Source: Planktophila turicensis (lineage in GTDB: Bacteria > Actinomycetota > Actinomycetes > Nanopelagicales > Nanopelagicaceae). From it: a DNA stretch of 64,000 nt. Both the position numbers and the translations under genes were made by a program. The stretch lies in the NCBI GenBank assembly GCA_965234405.1, contig OZ248346.1. One strand, written 5' to 3'. The notes under the pieces were generated by a model. That model saw only the letters and a list, made by a program, of their open reading frames with translations. It did not search any database and was not told where the DNA came from. Shown here in pieces: positions 43,865 to 52,654 of this stretch (its first letter is position 1; the number at the start of each line of letters is the position of its first letter).

Positions 43865-44311
43865 TTAAGCAGAAACTACAGCGAGTGAAACTGTTGCAAC
43901 AACGTTATGTGCAAGAGAAACCTTTACTGAGTGTGTTCCTGTCTTCTTGATGTGGCCAGCAGTCTTGAGATTGTGGCGATCGATATCAACACCAGTAGCT
44001 GACTTAATTGCAGCTGCGATGTCCTTATCTGTAACAGAACCAAAGAGACGACCAGCTGTGCCGGTCTTTACCTTGATTGTTACTGATGCCTTCTCGAGCG
44101 TTGCCTTGATCTCCTTAGCGTGATCGAGATCGCGGACTTCGCGCGCAGCACGTGCACGACGGATTCCTTCGATCTGCTTCTCGCCACCAAGTGACCATGA
44201 GATTGCAAAGCCACGTGGCAACAAGAAGTTGCGACCGTAGCCATCTTTAACAGTTACAACATCGCCGGCGTTACCGAGCTTATTTACTTCACGAGTAAGA
44301 ATGAGTTTCAT
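43865..44311 (-). CDS. rplI: 50S ribosomal protein L9
   Basis: A 148-residue ribosomal protein. The N-terminal 23S-binding domain has MKLILTREVNKLGNAGDVVTVKDGYGRNFLLPRGFA, a long connecting helix follows, and the C-terminal domain contains GRLFGSVTDKDIAAAI. It is the last gene of the rpsF-ssb-rpsR-rplI operon and is followed by a terminator. Confidence 0.98.
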   Translation of the reverse strand: MKLILTREVNKLGNAGDVVTVKDGYGRNFLLPRGFAISWSLGGEKQIEGIRRARAAREVRDLDHAKEIKATLEKASVTIKVKTGTAGRLFGSVTDKDIAAAIKSATGVDIDRHNLKTAGHIKKTGTHSVKVSLAHNVVATVSLAVVSA

Positions 44312-44324
44312 AGTTCAAGCCCCC

Positions 44325-44612
44325 TTATCGTGCTGAAGATGTGTAAGGCAGAAGAGCAACTTCACGGCTGTTCTTAACAGCTGTTGCTACTGCGCGCTGA
44401 TGTTGTGTGCATGCACCTGTAACTCGGCGAGCGCGGATCTTGCCGCGATCAGAGATGTACTTGCGAAGGGTCGCGATATCTTTGTAATCGATATATGTGA
44501 CCTTGTCGCGACAGAAGCTGCATGGCTTCTTCTTGAACTTCTTATTAAGGGCAGCAGCCTTCGCGCCCTTGTTCTTTGGCTCGCGTAGAGCCCGGTTATT
44601 TCTTGCTCCCAT
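44325..44612 (-). CDS. rpsR: 30S ribosomal protein S18
   Basis: A 95-residue S18 protein. The core KKKPCSFCRDKVTYIDYKDIATLRKYISDRGKIRARRVTGAC is typical. It keeps the C-x-x-C pair plus a third Cys (GACTQHQ) of the zinc-binding form. It has a basic N-terminal tail of about 25 residues. S18 partners S6 on the 30S platform and also in binding the S6:S18 mRNA leader. Confidence 0.97.
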   Translation of the reverse strand: MGARNNRALREPKNKGAKAAALNKKFKKKPCSFCRDKVTYIDYKDIATLRKYISDRGKIRARRVTGACTQHQRAVATAVKNSREVALLPYTSSAR

Positions 44613-44676
44613 TGTGGTGCTCCTTTTCGGGTGCCCCTCTATCGCTAGAGGGAATGGATTGTCGGTTAGTTACTTG

Positions 44677-45177
44677 TTAAAAAGGTGGTTCGTCGGTTGT
44701 AGATGTTCCCCATCCACCACCGGCTGGTGACGTTGACGCTGCTGCCCAAGGATCATCGTTAAATGATTCTGCAGAAGCTGGTGCTGCAGCTCCGCCACTT
44801 CCGCCTGCACGCTGGGTACGAGTGACCTTAGCTGTTGCATTGCGAAGTGATGGACCTACTTCATCTACTTCTACCTCAAACACTGTGCGCTTTTCGCCTT
44901 CTTTTGTTTCGTACGAACGCTGCTTGAGACGACCAGAGAGAATGACGCGCATTCCCTTTGTCAGTGACTCTGCAACATTCTCAGCCGCTTGACGCCAGAT
45001 TTGGCATTGAAGGAAGAGGCTCTCGCCATCTTTCCATTCGTTAGTTGCCTTATCGAGATAACGAGGTGTTGAAGCAACGCGGAATTTTGCTACCGCTGCA
45101 CCACTTGGGGTGAAACGTAGCTCTGGATCGTCAACTAGGTTGCCGATCATTGTGATTGTTGTATCTCCTGCTGCCAT
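44677..45177 (-). CDS. ssb: Single-stranded DNA-binding protein
   Basis: A 166-residue SSB. The OB fold occupies about 1-112 (TITMIGNLVDDPELRFTPSGAAVAKFRVAS, then LFLQCQIWRQAAENVAESLTKGMRVILSGRL). A Gly/Ala-rich linker follows and the acidic tip DEPPF recruits replication and repair proteins. The 130-bp gap to rpsF holds one DnaA-box-like sequence (TGTGGATGA, 45261-45269, one mismatch). Confidence 0.97.
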   Translation of the reverse strand: MAAGDTTITMIGNLVDDPELRFTPSGAAVAKFRVASTPRYLDKATNEWKDGESLFLQCQIWRQAAENVAESLTKGMRVILSGRLKQRSYETKEGEKRTVFEVEVDEVGPSLRNATAKVTRTQRAGGSGGAAAPASAESFNDDPWAAASTSPAGGGWGTSTTDEPPF

Positions 45178-45307
45178 TTTATTTCCTCTTATCTACTCGT
45201 GGAGTCCGTGCTAATAAATTACTCGTCTACTCTGACTTTTCGTTTTCGAAACACCGCAGCTGTGGATGAATTGAGTTCCGATTAGCGCAGCGGTTCGGAA
45301 TTGAAAA

Positions 45308-45592
45308 CTAGAGCGGACGCATAACCTTTGTACGAAGAACAGATTCGTTCAGGTTGAGCTGACGATCCAATTCCTTGATAGCCGCTGGCTCGCAGTGCAT
45401 ATCTACAACTGCGTAAATGCCTTCTGGCTTCTTATTGATTTCGAAAGACATGCGGCGCTTGCCCCAAACATCGAGCTTGTCGACGCGGCCTCCGCTGTCC
45501 TTGATGATCTTGAGATATGTCTCAAGTGATGGTGTGACTGTACGTTCTTCGAGTTCTGGATCGAGAATGACCATTAATTCATAGTGACGCAT
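45308..45592 (-). CDS. rpsF: 30S ribosomal protein S6
   Basis: A 94-residue S6 protein: MRHYELMVILDPELEE, RRMSFEINKKPEGIYAVVDM and the C-terminal LRTKVMRP are all family-typical. It has a strong AGGAGG ribosome binding site that can pair with a complementary segment in its own leader. First gene of the ribosomal/ssb operon. Confidence 0.98.
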   Translation of the reverse strand: MRHYELMVILDPELEERTVTPSLETYLKIIKDSGGRVDKLDVWGKRRMSFEINKKPEGIYAVVDMHCEPAAIKELDRQLNLNESVLRTKVMRPL

Positions 45593-45602
45593 GCGTTAAC
45601 CC

Positions 45603-45650
45603 GACCTCCTTTGGACTAAGACGGCCACGGCATTTCCGTGACAGGAGGGT
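45603..45650 (-). ncRNA. Probable S6:S18-type leader structure upstream of rpsF
   Basis: In the rpsF mRNA leader, CCTCCT (45648-45643) is exactly complementary to the AGGAGG ribosome binding site (45610-45605). Between them lies a CACGG/CCGTG hairpin with loop AAATG, then GCCG. Such a structure would hide the ribosome binding site and resembles the autoregulatory leaders bound by the S6:S18 complex. The match to the published motif was not computed. Confidence 0.45.
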
Positions 45651-45695
45651 TAATACTCCTTATAAATAATCCCGGTGGGACGATTTACGAGGAGG

Positions 45696-46883
45696 TTAAG
45701 GGTAACTCTCGCCTGTAGATAAGAGAAATTGGCTTGGAAATACGCGTGAGCTTTGATGGCGGGCGGCTAGGCGGACCAGGAGCGCGATTGAGGCCCCGAT
45801 GCGGATCAAGGTGATGACCGAATAGGCCACAACTGGCAAGCCGAACTTTGCACCAGTTACCTGGGCCAGGTGTTGCCAGATTGCAAGGTGATACAAAATT
45901 TCTGCACCTTGCCAGAACCAGAAAACTTTAAGGTCTCGCTTATCGGCAAGTGCAATTACTGCAAGCGGTGTTAGCCATAAAACATATTGCGGTGAATACA
46001 CCTTACTTACAGCCATCACGATGATCATGACAAAGATTGCAATCTGTGCCAGCTGTGGGGGTGTGCGAAGTTGCAAGAGATAAATGGCAAGAGATGTCAG
46101 ACCAATTGCAAGAAGAAGAACAGATAAATAATTTTGGTGCGTTAAATCAAGACCTAAATTAGAGAGTGCGTACCAAAGAGATCCCCAGTCAGAACCTCGA
46201 TTGAGATTGAGATCGTAGAAACGCCACCAACCTTCAGGAGTTGTTAGTGCAACAGGAAGATTTATCGCGATAAATGTTGTCAACGTAATTGCTGCGTACT
46301 TTACAAACTTAGCCATCTTCTCTTGTCTAAAGAAAATGATTGCAAGAGGAATAAGTAAGAAGACGGGTAAAAACTTTGTGGAGATTGCAATTCCGAGTGC
46401 AATCGCACTTGCTAATTCGGCTTTCCGATCAAACCAATAAATCGCAAGCAACATCGTGGCAATCGCCCACAAATCCCAATTGATATACAACGATGCGATT
46501 GCAGCGGGTGCAAGAGGCAGCAAGTAACTAAATTCTGGTTTCATCTTAAATACAAGAAGAGAGATAAAGATAAAGAGCAGAGCAAGCAAAAGTGCGCTGC
46601 CATAGAAGTAGTTGTTAACGCCTGCAGGAATTACCTTTGCAGTCGCCCACATGATCGCGCCTTGAATTACTGGATACTCAACGGATTCGGCCCCGCTGCT
46701 ATATGCCCACACCCCTTTATCTAGGCCTCTTTCGCCATAGAGTGCAGGAATATCTGAATAACAAGCGTGTACGTATTGATCAGGTGATTGCCAGTTGTTT
46801 TCAGCGCAATAGTTGAACTTTGCGAAACTTAAAAGCGAAGCAAGAAGTGCGAGTAACAATATGACGCGAGTAGAAACGCGCAT
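45696..46883 (-). CDS. Polytopic membrane protein, GT87/DUF2029-like glycosyltransferase
   Basis: A 395-residue protein with about ten hydrophobic helices and an extracytoplasmic loop rich in aromatic and acidic residues after helix 1. It occupies the place of Rv0051 between ponA1 and rpsF in mycobacteria. That family is annotated as GT-C fold mannosyltransferase-like (GT87), using polyprenyl-phosphate sugars at the outer membrane face. Helix layout and context agree, but I see no definitive catalytic motif, so the exact reaction is open. It begins 5 bp after ponA. Confidence 0.75.
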   Translation of the reverse strand: MRVSTRVILLLALLASLLSFAKFNYCAENNWQSPDQYVHACYSDIPALYGERGLDKGVWAYSSGAESVEYPVIQGAIMWATAKVIPAGVNNYFYGSALLLALLFIFISLLVFKMKPEFSYLLPLAPAAIASLYINWDLWAIATMLLAIYWFDRKAELASAIALGIAISTKFLPVFLLIPLAIIFFRQEKMAKFVKYAAITLTTFIAINLPVALTTPEGWWRFYDLNLNRGSDWGSLWYALSNLGLDLTHQNYLSVLLLAIGLTSLAIYLLQLRTPPQLAQIAIFVMIIVMAVSKVYSPQYVLWLTPLAVIALADKRDLKVFWFWQGAEILYHLAIWQHLAQVTGAKFGLPVVAYSVITLIRIGASIALLVRLAARHQSSRVFPSQFLLSTGESYP

Positions 46884-46888
46884 AGAAA

Positions 46889-48814
46889 TTACTTCTTCTT
46901 CATTGATTGGCGGCCACCACTAGTCATGACGACTGGGTCGAGTCCACCAATATTTGCAGGCGCTGGGAAGCTCATAACTGGTTCGCCCTTAAGCGCGCCC
47001 TTCATAAATGCAGTCCAGATCTTCGCTGGGAAAGTTCCACCAGTAACAGATGTAAGTCCACCGATTCCATTTAGTGATTCAGATGCGCTGTCACGGAAGA
47101 GTGCAACCGATGCTGCAAGCTGTGGTGTGTATGCGCTAAACCACGCAGATGCGTTTGACTGTGAAGTTCCGGTCTTACCTGCAGCAGGTCGACCAAGTGC
47201 AAGTGCTGCTCCACCGGTTCCGCCATTAACAACGCTCTTCAATGAGTGAGTCAGGTCAGCCATAACATCTTTGCTAAATACTTCTTGTGTCTGTGGCTTT
47301 CCTTCATACAAGACGCCTTTGTTAGGCCCGATCACCTGAGTAACCATGTATGGCTTTGAGTAAACACCTTGCGCGGCAAATGTTGCATATGAGTTTGCAA
47401 CATCAATCACGTGAGGGCTTGCAACACCAAGAACTACTGATGGAGTTGCAATCATCGCAACGCTTTCTGGAATTCCGGCGCGGCGTGCAGCGTCAACAAC
47501 TTTATCCATGCCCGCCTTAATGCCGAGTGGAACGAAAACTGTATTTACTGAGTGCTGAGTTGCAGTGAGTAAATCAATCTGGCCCCAGCCTTCATCGCCA
47601 TAATTTGAAACAAGATATGGCTTACCGAGATCATCAAAAGTTTGTGGTGAATCACCATTCCACATTGACGTTAAAGGAATGCCTGCTTCAAGTCCTGCGA
47701 TGATCGCAAACGGCTTAAAGGTAGAGCCGGCTAGCGCAATTGATTGTGTGGCATCGTTTAATTGGCGCACTACATAATCTTTTCCACCATACATAGCTAC
47801 TACTTCACCCGTTCCTGGGCGAATCGCGACAAGGGCGGTATGAAGATTTGATGGTGCAGGGCTCGGCGTAAATTTATTCACTGCATCTACTGCAGATTGC
47901 TGTGCGCGCTGATCAAGAGTTGTCTTAATGACGTATCCACCAACAAGAAGTTGATCTTGAGTAAATCCGAGCTTGCTCAACTCTTTCTGAACAGCATCAA
48001 TGATGTAACCCTTAGGTCCGCTGAGCTGGCCAGATGTTGTGCGTGGAGCAATCATCGGCATCTTTGCAGCCTTTGCTTCTGCCTCAGTGATCCACTTCTT
48101 ATCGAGCATTCCGTTAATAACGTAGGTGAAACGAGCCTCTAGACGAGCCTTATTGCGCGCCTTCTGCTCTTTATCTCCGTAGAACGGATCGTAGAGTCCC
48201 GGAGAGCGCAAAATACTTGCCACGATTGCGCTCTGAGAAATGGTGAGCTGGTTCGCGTTGCGGTTGAAGTACTGCTGCGCAGCAGTCTGCACACCATAAG
48301 CACCACGACCGAAGTAAATAGTGTTGAGGTAATTTTCAAGGATCTGATCTTTTGTCAGAGCATTTTCAAGCTTCAGTGAAATGACAAGTTCTTTAATCTT
48401 TCGCTGAACCGTACGGCTGGGCGTTAAGAAAGCAGTCTTTGCATACTGCTGCGTGATCGTTGATCCACCTTCGCCATTGAGCGAACCGGATTTCAAGTTA
48501 TTTAAAAGTGCGCGAGCAATACCCGTTGCGCTAAATGCGCGGTTGGAATAGAAGTTGCGATCTTCTGCTGCCATCACTGCATAGCGAAGGCGAAGTGGAA
48601 TCTTTGCTAGCGGCAGCACTTGGCGGTTCTGAGTACCAATACGACCGATCTCAGAACCATTTGAATATTGAATGATTGTTGATTGGCTATTGACGTATGC
48701 ATTGGGATCAGGAATTGAAACAGTAAACCAAGCGAAGGCGAAGAGCGTTGCTCCTGCGACAAAGCCGAAACCAGCTAGGAATACTCCGGCGCGGATCAAC
48801 TTGGTTTTTAGCAT
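46889..48814 (-). CDS. ponA: Bifunctional penicillin-binding protein, class A
   Basis: A 641-residue peptidoglycan synthase. A membrane anchor (about 8-30) precedes the GT51 glycosyltransferase domain with AAEDRNFYSN (catalytic Glu) and GGSTITQQYAK. The transpeptidase domain has SxxK (GSTFKPFA), SVN and KTGTSQ. It polymerises lipid II and cross-links peptides outside the membrane. It is somewhat shorter than mycobacterial PonA1 and ends in a basic KKK tail without a C-terminal PASTA domain. It lies in the conserved DUF5318-ponA-GT87-rpsF order. Confidence 0.97.
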   Translation of the reverse strand: MLKTKLIRAGVFLAGFGFVAGATLFAFAWFTVSIPDPNAYVNSQSTIIQYSNGSEIGRIGTQNRQVLPLAKIPLRLRYAVMAAEDRNFYSNRAFSATGIARALLNNLKSGSLNGEGGSTITQQYAKTAFLTPSRTVQRKIKELVISLKLENALTKDQILENYLNTIYFGRGAYGVQTAAQQYFNRNANQLTISQSAIVASILRSPGLYDPFYGDKEQKARNKARLEARFTYVINGMLDKKWITEAEAKAAKMPMIAPRTTSGQLSGPKGYIIDAVQKELSKLGFTQDQLLVGGYVIKTTLDQRAQQSAVDAVNKFTPSPAPSNLHTALVAIRPGTGEVVAMYGGKDYVVRQLNDATQSIALAGSTFKPFAIIAGLEAGIPLTSMWNGDSPQTFDDLGKPYLVSNYGDEGWGQIDLLTATQHSVNTVFVPLGIKAGMDKVVDAARRAGIPESVAMIATPSVVLGVASPHVIDVANSYATFAAQGVYSKPYMVTQVIGPNKGVLYEGKPQTQEVFSKDVMADLTHSLKSVVNGGTGGAALALGRPAAGKTGTSQSNASAWFSAYTPQLAASVALFRDSASESLNGIGGLTSVTGGTFPAKIWTAFMKGALKGEPVMSFPAPANIGGLDPVVMTSGGRQSMKKK

Positions 48815-48840
48815 GTCGTTAGATTACTGCTGAATTACAG

Positions 48841-49257
48841 CTACTTCAGCGAAGCAAAGTCCTCATCTTCAAGTGTTCGCTGTTTACGTGGCGCTTTACG
48901 CTCGCGCCCATCACCTAATAAGTATGTGGAGCAGAGGTGATTCCAGGAACATTCGCGACAAACCTCAACGACATAGACAGAGAATTCACCGAATTCTGAT
49001 TCCATCTCATTTAACTCATCGCCATTCTTGATGCGACCTGAGAACTGGCCGAGCTGATCGCCAAAGGTGTAACGAAGCTCAACGAGTGAATCCTTCTTGC
49101 AGACCGGACACTTTCTATCTGCTTTCTCACCGTGGTACTTAGCCGCACGCATCAAATAAGGGTCGGCATCGCAGGCATCGACAACGCCACGAAAGAGCGC
49201 GAGCAGGGTTGCACGCTTATCAAGTGAATAGTCGATGAACCCGCGCTTTGTTTTCAT
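48841..49257 (-). CDS. DUF5318-like zinc-ribbon protein
   Basis: A 138-residue protein resembling actinobacterial Rv0049. Two cysteine pairs (CPVCKK near the middle and CRECSW later, with a further Cys in NHLCSTY) suggest a zinc ribbon. The N-terminus has YSLDKRATLLALFRG and the C-terminus is basic then acidic. Function is unknown. It starts the ponA operon, 26 bp upstream of ponA, and is conserved in this place, which hints at a link to wall growth. Confidence 0.85.
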   Translation of the reverse strand: MKTKRGFIDYSLDKRATLLALFRGVVDACDADPYLMRAAKYHGEKADRKCPVCKKDSLVELRYTFGDQLGQFSGRIKNGDELNEMESEFGEFSVYVVEVCRECSWNHLCSTYLLGDGRERKAPRKQRTLEDEDFASLK

Positions 49258-49288
49258 AGCAGGAGAAGAATAATCCTCTTTCCTTAAC

Positions 49289-49294
49289 TACGCT
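49289..49294 (+). promoter_or_regulatory. -10 element of leaderless MFS gene
   Basis: TACGCT ends 6 nt before the ATG at 49301; no ribosome binding site is seen. Confidence 0.5.
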
Positions 49295-49300
49295 TCTCGT

Positions 49301-50578
49301 ATGAACTTTGCTGGGCTTATTCGCGATTCAAAGCTGATTCGCCTGCTGCGCGTTCGCTGGACCGGTCAATTAACGGATGGAATTTTTCAGAGCGCACTTG
49401 CCTCATTCATTCTCTTCTCACCAGAGAGACAGGCAAGTGCAGTCAACGCTGCAGTTGCCTTTGCAGTTGTTCTGCTTCCTTATTCAATAGTTGGTCCATT
49501 TGTTGGAACAGTTCTTGATCGCTTCTCACGTCAGCGTGCAATTCTCTTTGCGAACCTGACACGTTCAGCAACTCTCATTGTTATCGCATTCCTTATGTTT
49601 AATGATTACACCGGCGTTGAAATTACAATCTTTGTTCTCATTGCATTTGGTGTAAATCGTTTAATTCTTGCGGGTTTATCTGCAGGAATTCCTTTGATGG
49701 TTCCACCCAATACTCTTATTTCGGCAAACGCACTTGCTGTCACAGGTGGTTCCGTTTGGGTTGTTCTGGGTGGCGGTATTGGACTTGGAATTCGCAGACT
49801 TCTCGATGCCAGCGCCTCTGCCGATAAGGCTGATGCCATCATTATTCTCGTTGGTTCTCTTGGTTTCTTCTGCGCCGCAATCCTTGCCTCACTTCTGCAT
49901 AAGGATGAGATCGGCCCGCGCCCACACGAAGTTGTTCGCGGAAGTTTTACCCAAGGCTTACGCGAAATGCGCGATGGGTTTAAGTTTCTTAAAGAACACG
50001 CAGATGCAGCTCGTGGCATTGCCGCAATCGCTGTTCATCGTGGTGGGCTGACTGCATTTACATTGACTGCGCTCTTATTAGAACGAAATACCTTTAACGA
50101 TCCTGCAGATAGCGAAGCAGGTCTTGCAGGTTTAAGTGTCACCCTGACAATTGCTGCGGTGGGATTTGTGATTGGCGCAATTCTTGCGCCTTATGGTGTG
50201 AGAAAGATTGGTCGCCATCGTTGGATGCGTTTCTCAATTGCAGCAGCAAGTCTGAGCGCTCTTATTCTCGTCATTGACCGCACACCAGTTCTGCTTGCAA
50301 TGACTGCATTCTTTACAGCGCTCTGCGGCCAGAGTTTGAAAGTGACAAATGATGCACTCGTGCAATCAAAGATTGATGATGTATTTCGTGGTCGCGTCTT
50401 CGCCGTCTATGACGTATTAGTAAATGGTGCAATCGTTACCGGCGCACTCATTGCAGCATGGATCTTGCCGCTAAGTGGAGATACCTGGGTGCTGCCACTG
50501 TTGATTGCAATTGCGTGGGCCTTTGTTGCAGCCGTTGTATTGCGACCTGCAAAGTTCTTTCTTAAGGGTGGCGTCTAG
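49301..50578 (+). CDS. MFS transporter
   Basis: A 425-residue protein with 10-12 hydrophobic helices. The loop between helices 2 and 3 (GTVLDRFSRQRAILFANL) is the MFS signature, closest to drug/enterobactin-type exporters. The substrate is unknown. It is divergent from the DUF5318-ponA operon and overlaps the convergent CCA-adding enzyme gene by 17 bases at its 3' end. It sits at the junction between two blocks that lie on opposite sides of the origin in mycobacteria. Confidence 0.9.
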   Translation: MNFAGLIRDSKLIRLLRVRWTGQLTDGIFQSALASFILFSPERQASAVNAAVAFAVVLLPYSIVGPFVGTVLDRFSRQRAILFANLTRSATLIVIAFLMFNDYTGVEITIFVLIAFGVNRLILAGLSAGIPLMVPPNTLISANALAVTGGSVWVVLGGGIGLGIRRLLDASASADKADAIIILVGSLGFFCAAILASLLHKDEIGPRPHEVVRGSFTQGLREMRDGFKFLKEHADAARGIAAIAVHRGGLTAFTLTALLLERNTFNDPADSEAGLAGLSVTLTIAAVGFVIGAILAPYGVRKIGRHRWMRFSIAAASLSALILVIDRTPVLLAMTAFFTALCGQSLKVTNDALVQSKIDDVFRGRVFAVYDVLVNGAIVTGALIAAWILPLSGDTWVLPLLIAIAWAFVAAVVLRPAKFFLKGGV

Positions 50579-52010
50579 CCTTCCACCACTGAATTAACTC
50601 TTCAGTTGCGCGTTCTTCACCGAGTGGACCATTTTCCATGCGAAGTTCCATCAAGAAATCCAAGGCTTTTCCAACATCTGCAGATGGTTTGATTCCAAGC
50701 AACGACATCACTTGCGCACCATCAAGGTCGGGGCGAATCTTGGAAAGCTCTTCCTCTTCAGAAAGTTTTGCGATGCGCGCTTCAAGCCCATCGTAAGTGC
50801 GAGCTAAACGATCGGCTTTCTTGGCATTTCGTGTGGTGCAATCTGCGCGTGTAAGAACGTGTAAATGCACAAGTAAATCACCTGCATCGCGCACATATCG
50901 GCGTACAGCTGAATCAGTCCATTCGCCATCGCCGTATCCATGGAAGCGAAGGTGAAGAGCGACAAGGGTTTCAACAGCTTCGATTGTGTCATTATCAAAG
51001 CGCAGCGCCTTCATGCGGTTCTTGGAAAGGCGTGAACCAACTACTTCGTGGTGATGGAAGGAGACTCCGCCACCTTCAAGCAGGTTACGTGTCTTTGGCT
51101 TTCCAATATCGTGAAGTAGCGCAGCTAAACGAATAACAAGGTTTGGTCCGCCCAAACGTTCTTCTTGTGAAATAGCTTGTTCAAGAACTGTAATCGAATG
51201 TTCGTAGACATCTTTATGGTGATGATGTTCATCAATCTCAAGTCGCAACTTAGGAATTTCAGGCACAACTAAATCGGCAAGGCCTGTGTCGACTAAAATT
51301 GTAATTCCGATTCGTGGTCGGTCAGACATTAACAATTTAACAAATTCATCGCGCACACGTTCTGCAGAGATAATTGAGATACGGCTCGCCATCGAAGTCA
51401 TCGCTTCAGTAACTTCGGAATCAATGTCAAAACCAAGTTGGCTGGCAAAACGAGCAGCGCGCATCATACGAAGCGGATCGTCGCTAAATGATTGCGTTGC
51501 AATCGATGGTGTTCGCAGTACGCGTTTTGCTAAATCGCCAAGGCCATCAAATGGGTCAATGAATTCTGGTTTTGCACCTGTAAGTTCGAGCGCCATCGAA
51601 TTGACAGTGAAATCGCGACGCGATAGATCGCCTTCAATAGTGTCACCGAATTCAACATCGGGGTTGCGCGAATTCTCTTCATACTTTTCGGTGCGATATG
51701 TAGTTACCTCAACAGTTGTATCGCCCCGTTTTCCGGCAACAGTTCCAAAAAGTATTCCGGTATCCCAGACGTTATCTGCCCACGATTTCAAAATCTTCTT
51801 TGTCTGATGTGGGTGCGCATCTGTTGTGAAATCTAAATCGTTTCCGAGGCGACCGAGAATTGCGTCGCGCACTGGTCCGCCAACGAGTGCGAGGCGGAAT
51901 CCCTCTTTCTTAAATGCTTCAGCGAGAGAGCTGGCCAGAGGGGCCCGTTCAATGAGGGAGCGAATAGCCAGTTCTCCGGCGGCTCCTAAATTAACCTTCT
52001 CAACGCTCAC
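50562..52010 (-). CDS. cca: CCA tRNA nucleotidyltransferase
   Basis: A 482-residue class II nucleotidyltransferase that adds or repairs the 3' CCA of tRNAs. The signature LVGGPVRDAILGRLGNDLDF holds the catalytic Asp pair. RRDFTVNSMAL and SDDPLRMMRAARF follow, and an HD domain (HHHKDVYEH, LLHDIGKPKTR, HHHEVVG) is fused. It is essential here because none of the three tRNA genes in the window encodes CCA. It starts at GTG 52010 and corresponds to PcnA/Rv3907c in position. Confidence 0.96.
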   Translation of the reverse strand: MSVEKVNLGAAGELAIRSLIERAPLASSLAEAFKKEGFRLALVGGPVRDAILGRLGNDLDFTTDAHPHQTKKILKSWADNVWDTGILFGTVAGKRGDTTVEVTTYRTEKYEENSRNPDVEFGDTIEGDLSRRDFTVNSMALELTGAKPEFIDPFDGLGDLAKRVLRTPSIATQSFSDDPLRMMRAARFASQLGFDIDSEVTEAMTSMASRISIISAERVRDEFVKLLMSDRPRIGITILVDTGLADLVVPEIPKLRLEIDEHHHHKDVYEHSITVLEQAISQEERLGGPNLVIRLAALLHDIGKPKTRNLLEGGGVSFHHHEVVGSRLSKNRMKALRFDNDTIEAVETLVALHLRFHGYGDGEWTDSAVRRYVRDAGDLLVHLHVLTRADCTTRNAKKADRLARTYDGLEARIAKLSEEEELSKIRPDLDGAQVMSLLGIKPSADVGKALDFLMELRMENGPLGEERATEELIQWWKARRHP

Positions 52011-52030
52011 AATAGATAAGCGTAGTCGCG

Positions 52031-52036
52031 TACTCT
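52031..52036 (+). promoter_or_regulatory. -10 element of leaderless Nudix gene
   Basis: TACTCT ends 6 nt before the ATG at 52043. Confidence 0.55.
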
Positions 52037-52042
52037 TACTTC

Positions 52043-52654
52043 ATGATCCCGGCACCTAGTGCGGGCAGCGAAGGTACGAAAAAGAAACGCAGGCGCAGGC
52101 GCCCAGCTAATCGCTCTCCGCAATCTCAGAATTTAGCGACCGCATCCACCCCCGCTTCTGCGCAGACCCCAAAACCTGCGGCGAAGTCGACCAAACCAAA
52201 ACCGCCCTATGCAAAGCGCGTTGATGAAGTCAGCGCCGGCGGACTTGTCGTTGATACAACAGGAAAGCTTGGCCTTCTAATTGGTCGTCGCGATCAGAAA
52301 GATCAAACCGGAAAGCGCATCCTCTGGTCGCTACCTAAGGGCCACATTGAAGAAGGTGAAACTCCTGAACAAGCCGCTCTTCGCGAAGTTCAAGAAGAGA
52401 CCGGCATTGAATCCGTGATTGAGAAATCTCTCGGCGTGATTGATTTCTGGTTTATGGCTGGTGGAAAACGAATTCATAAAACTGTTCATCACTATCTCTT
52501 CCGTGAAAGCGGTGGGTTGCTAGCGGCACAAGAGACTGAAGTTGATGAAGTTGCGTGGTTCCCACTTTCAGAGATTATTGAGAAGTTGGCATATCCCGAT
52601 GAGAAGAAGTTGATTTCTCGCACGCAAGCAACGCAAGAGTTGAGTTCACTGTGA
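52043..52654 (+). CDS. Nudix hydrolase with basic N-terminal tail
   Basis: A 203-residue protein. The first about 60 residues are low-complexity and rich in Lys, Arg, Pro and Ala (KKKRRRRRPAN), probably disordered and able to contact nucleic acid or acidic partners. The catalytic domain holds the complete Nudix box GHIEEGETPEQAALREVQEETGI, which binds Mg2+ and hydrolyses nucleoside-diphosphate-linked substrates. It matches the Rv3908 (mutT4) position. Its stop overlaps the next GTG start by 4 bases. Confidence 0.93.
   Translation: MIPAPSAGSEGTKKKRRRRRPANRSPQSQNLATASTPASAQTPKPAAKSTKPKPPYAKRVDEVSAGGLVVDTTGKLGLLIGRRDQKDQTGKRILWSLPKGHIEEGETPEQAALREVQEETGIESVIEKSLGVIDFWFMAGGKRIHKTVHHYLFRESGGLLAAQETEVDEVAWFPLSEIIEKLAYPDEKKLISRTQATQELSSL

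Noticed and set aside
45261..45269. Single DnaA box controlling ssb
   Set aside because: One-mismatch boxes are expected by chance about once per 5 kb; not listed as a feature by itself.
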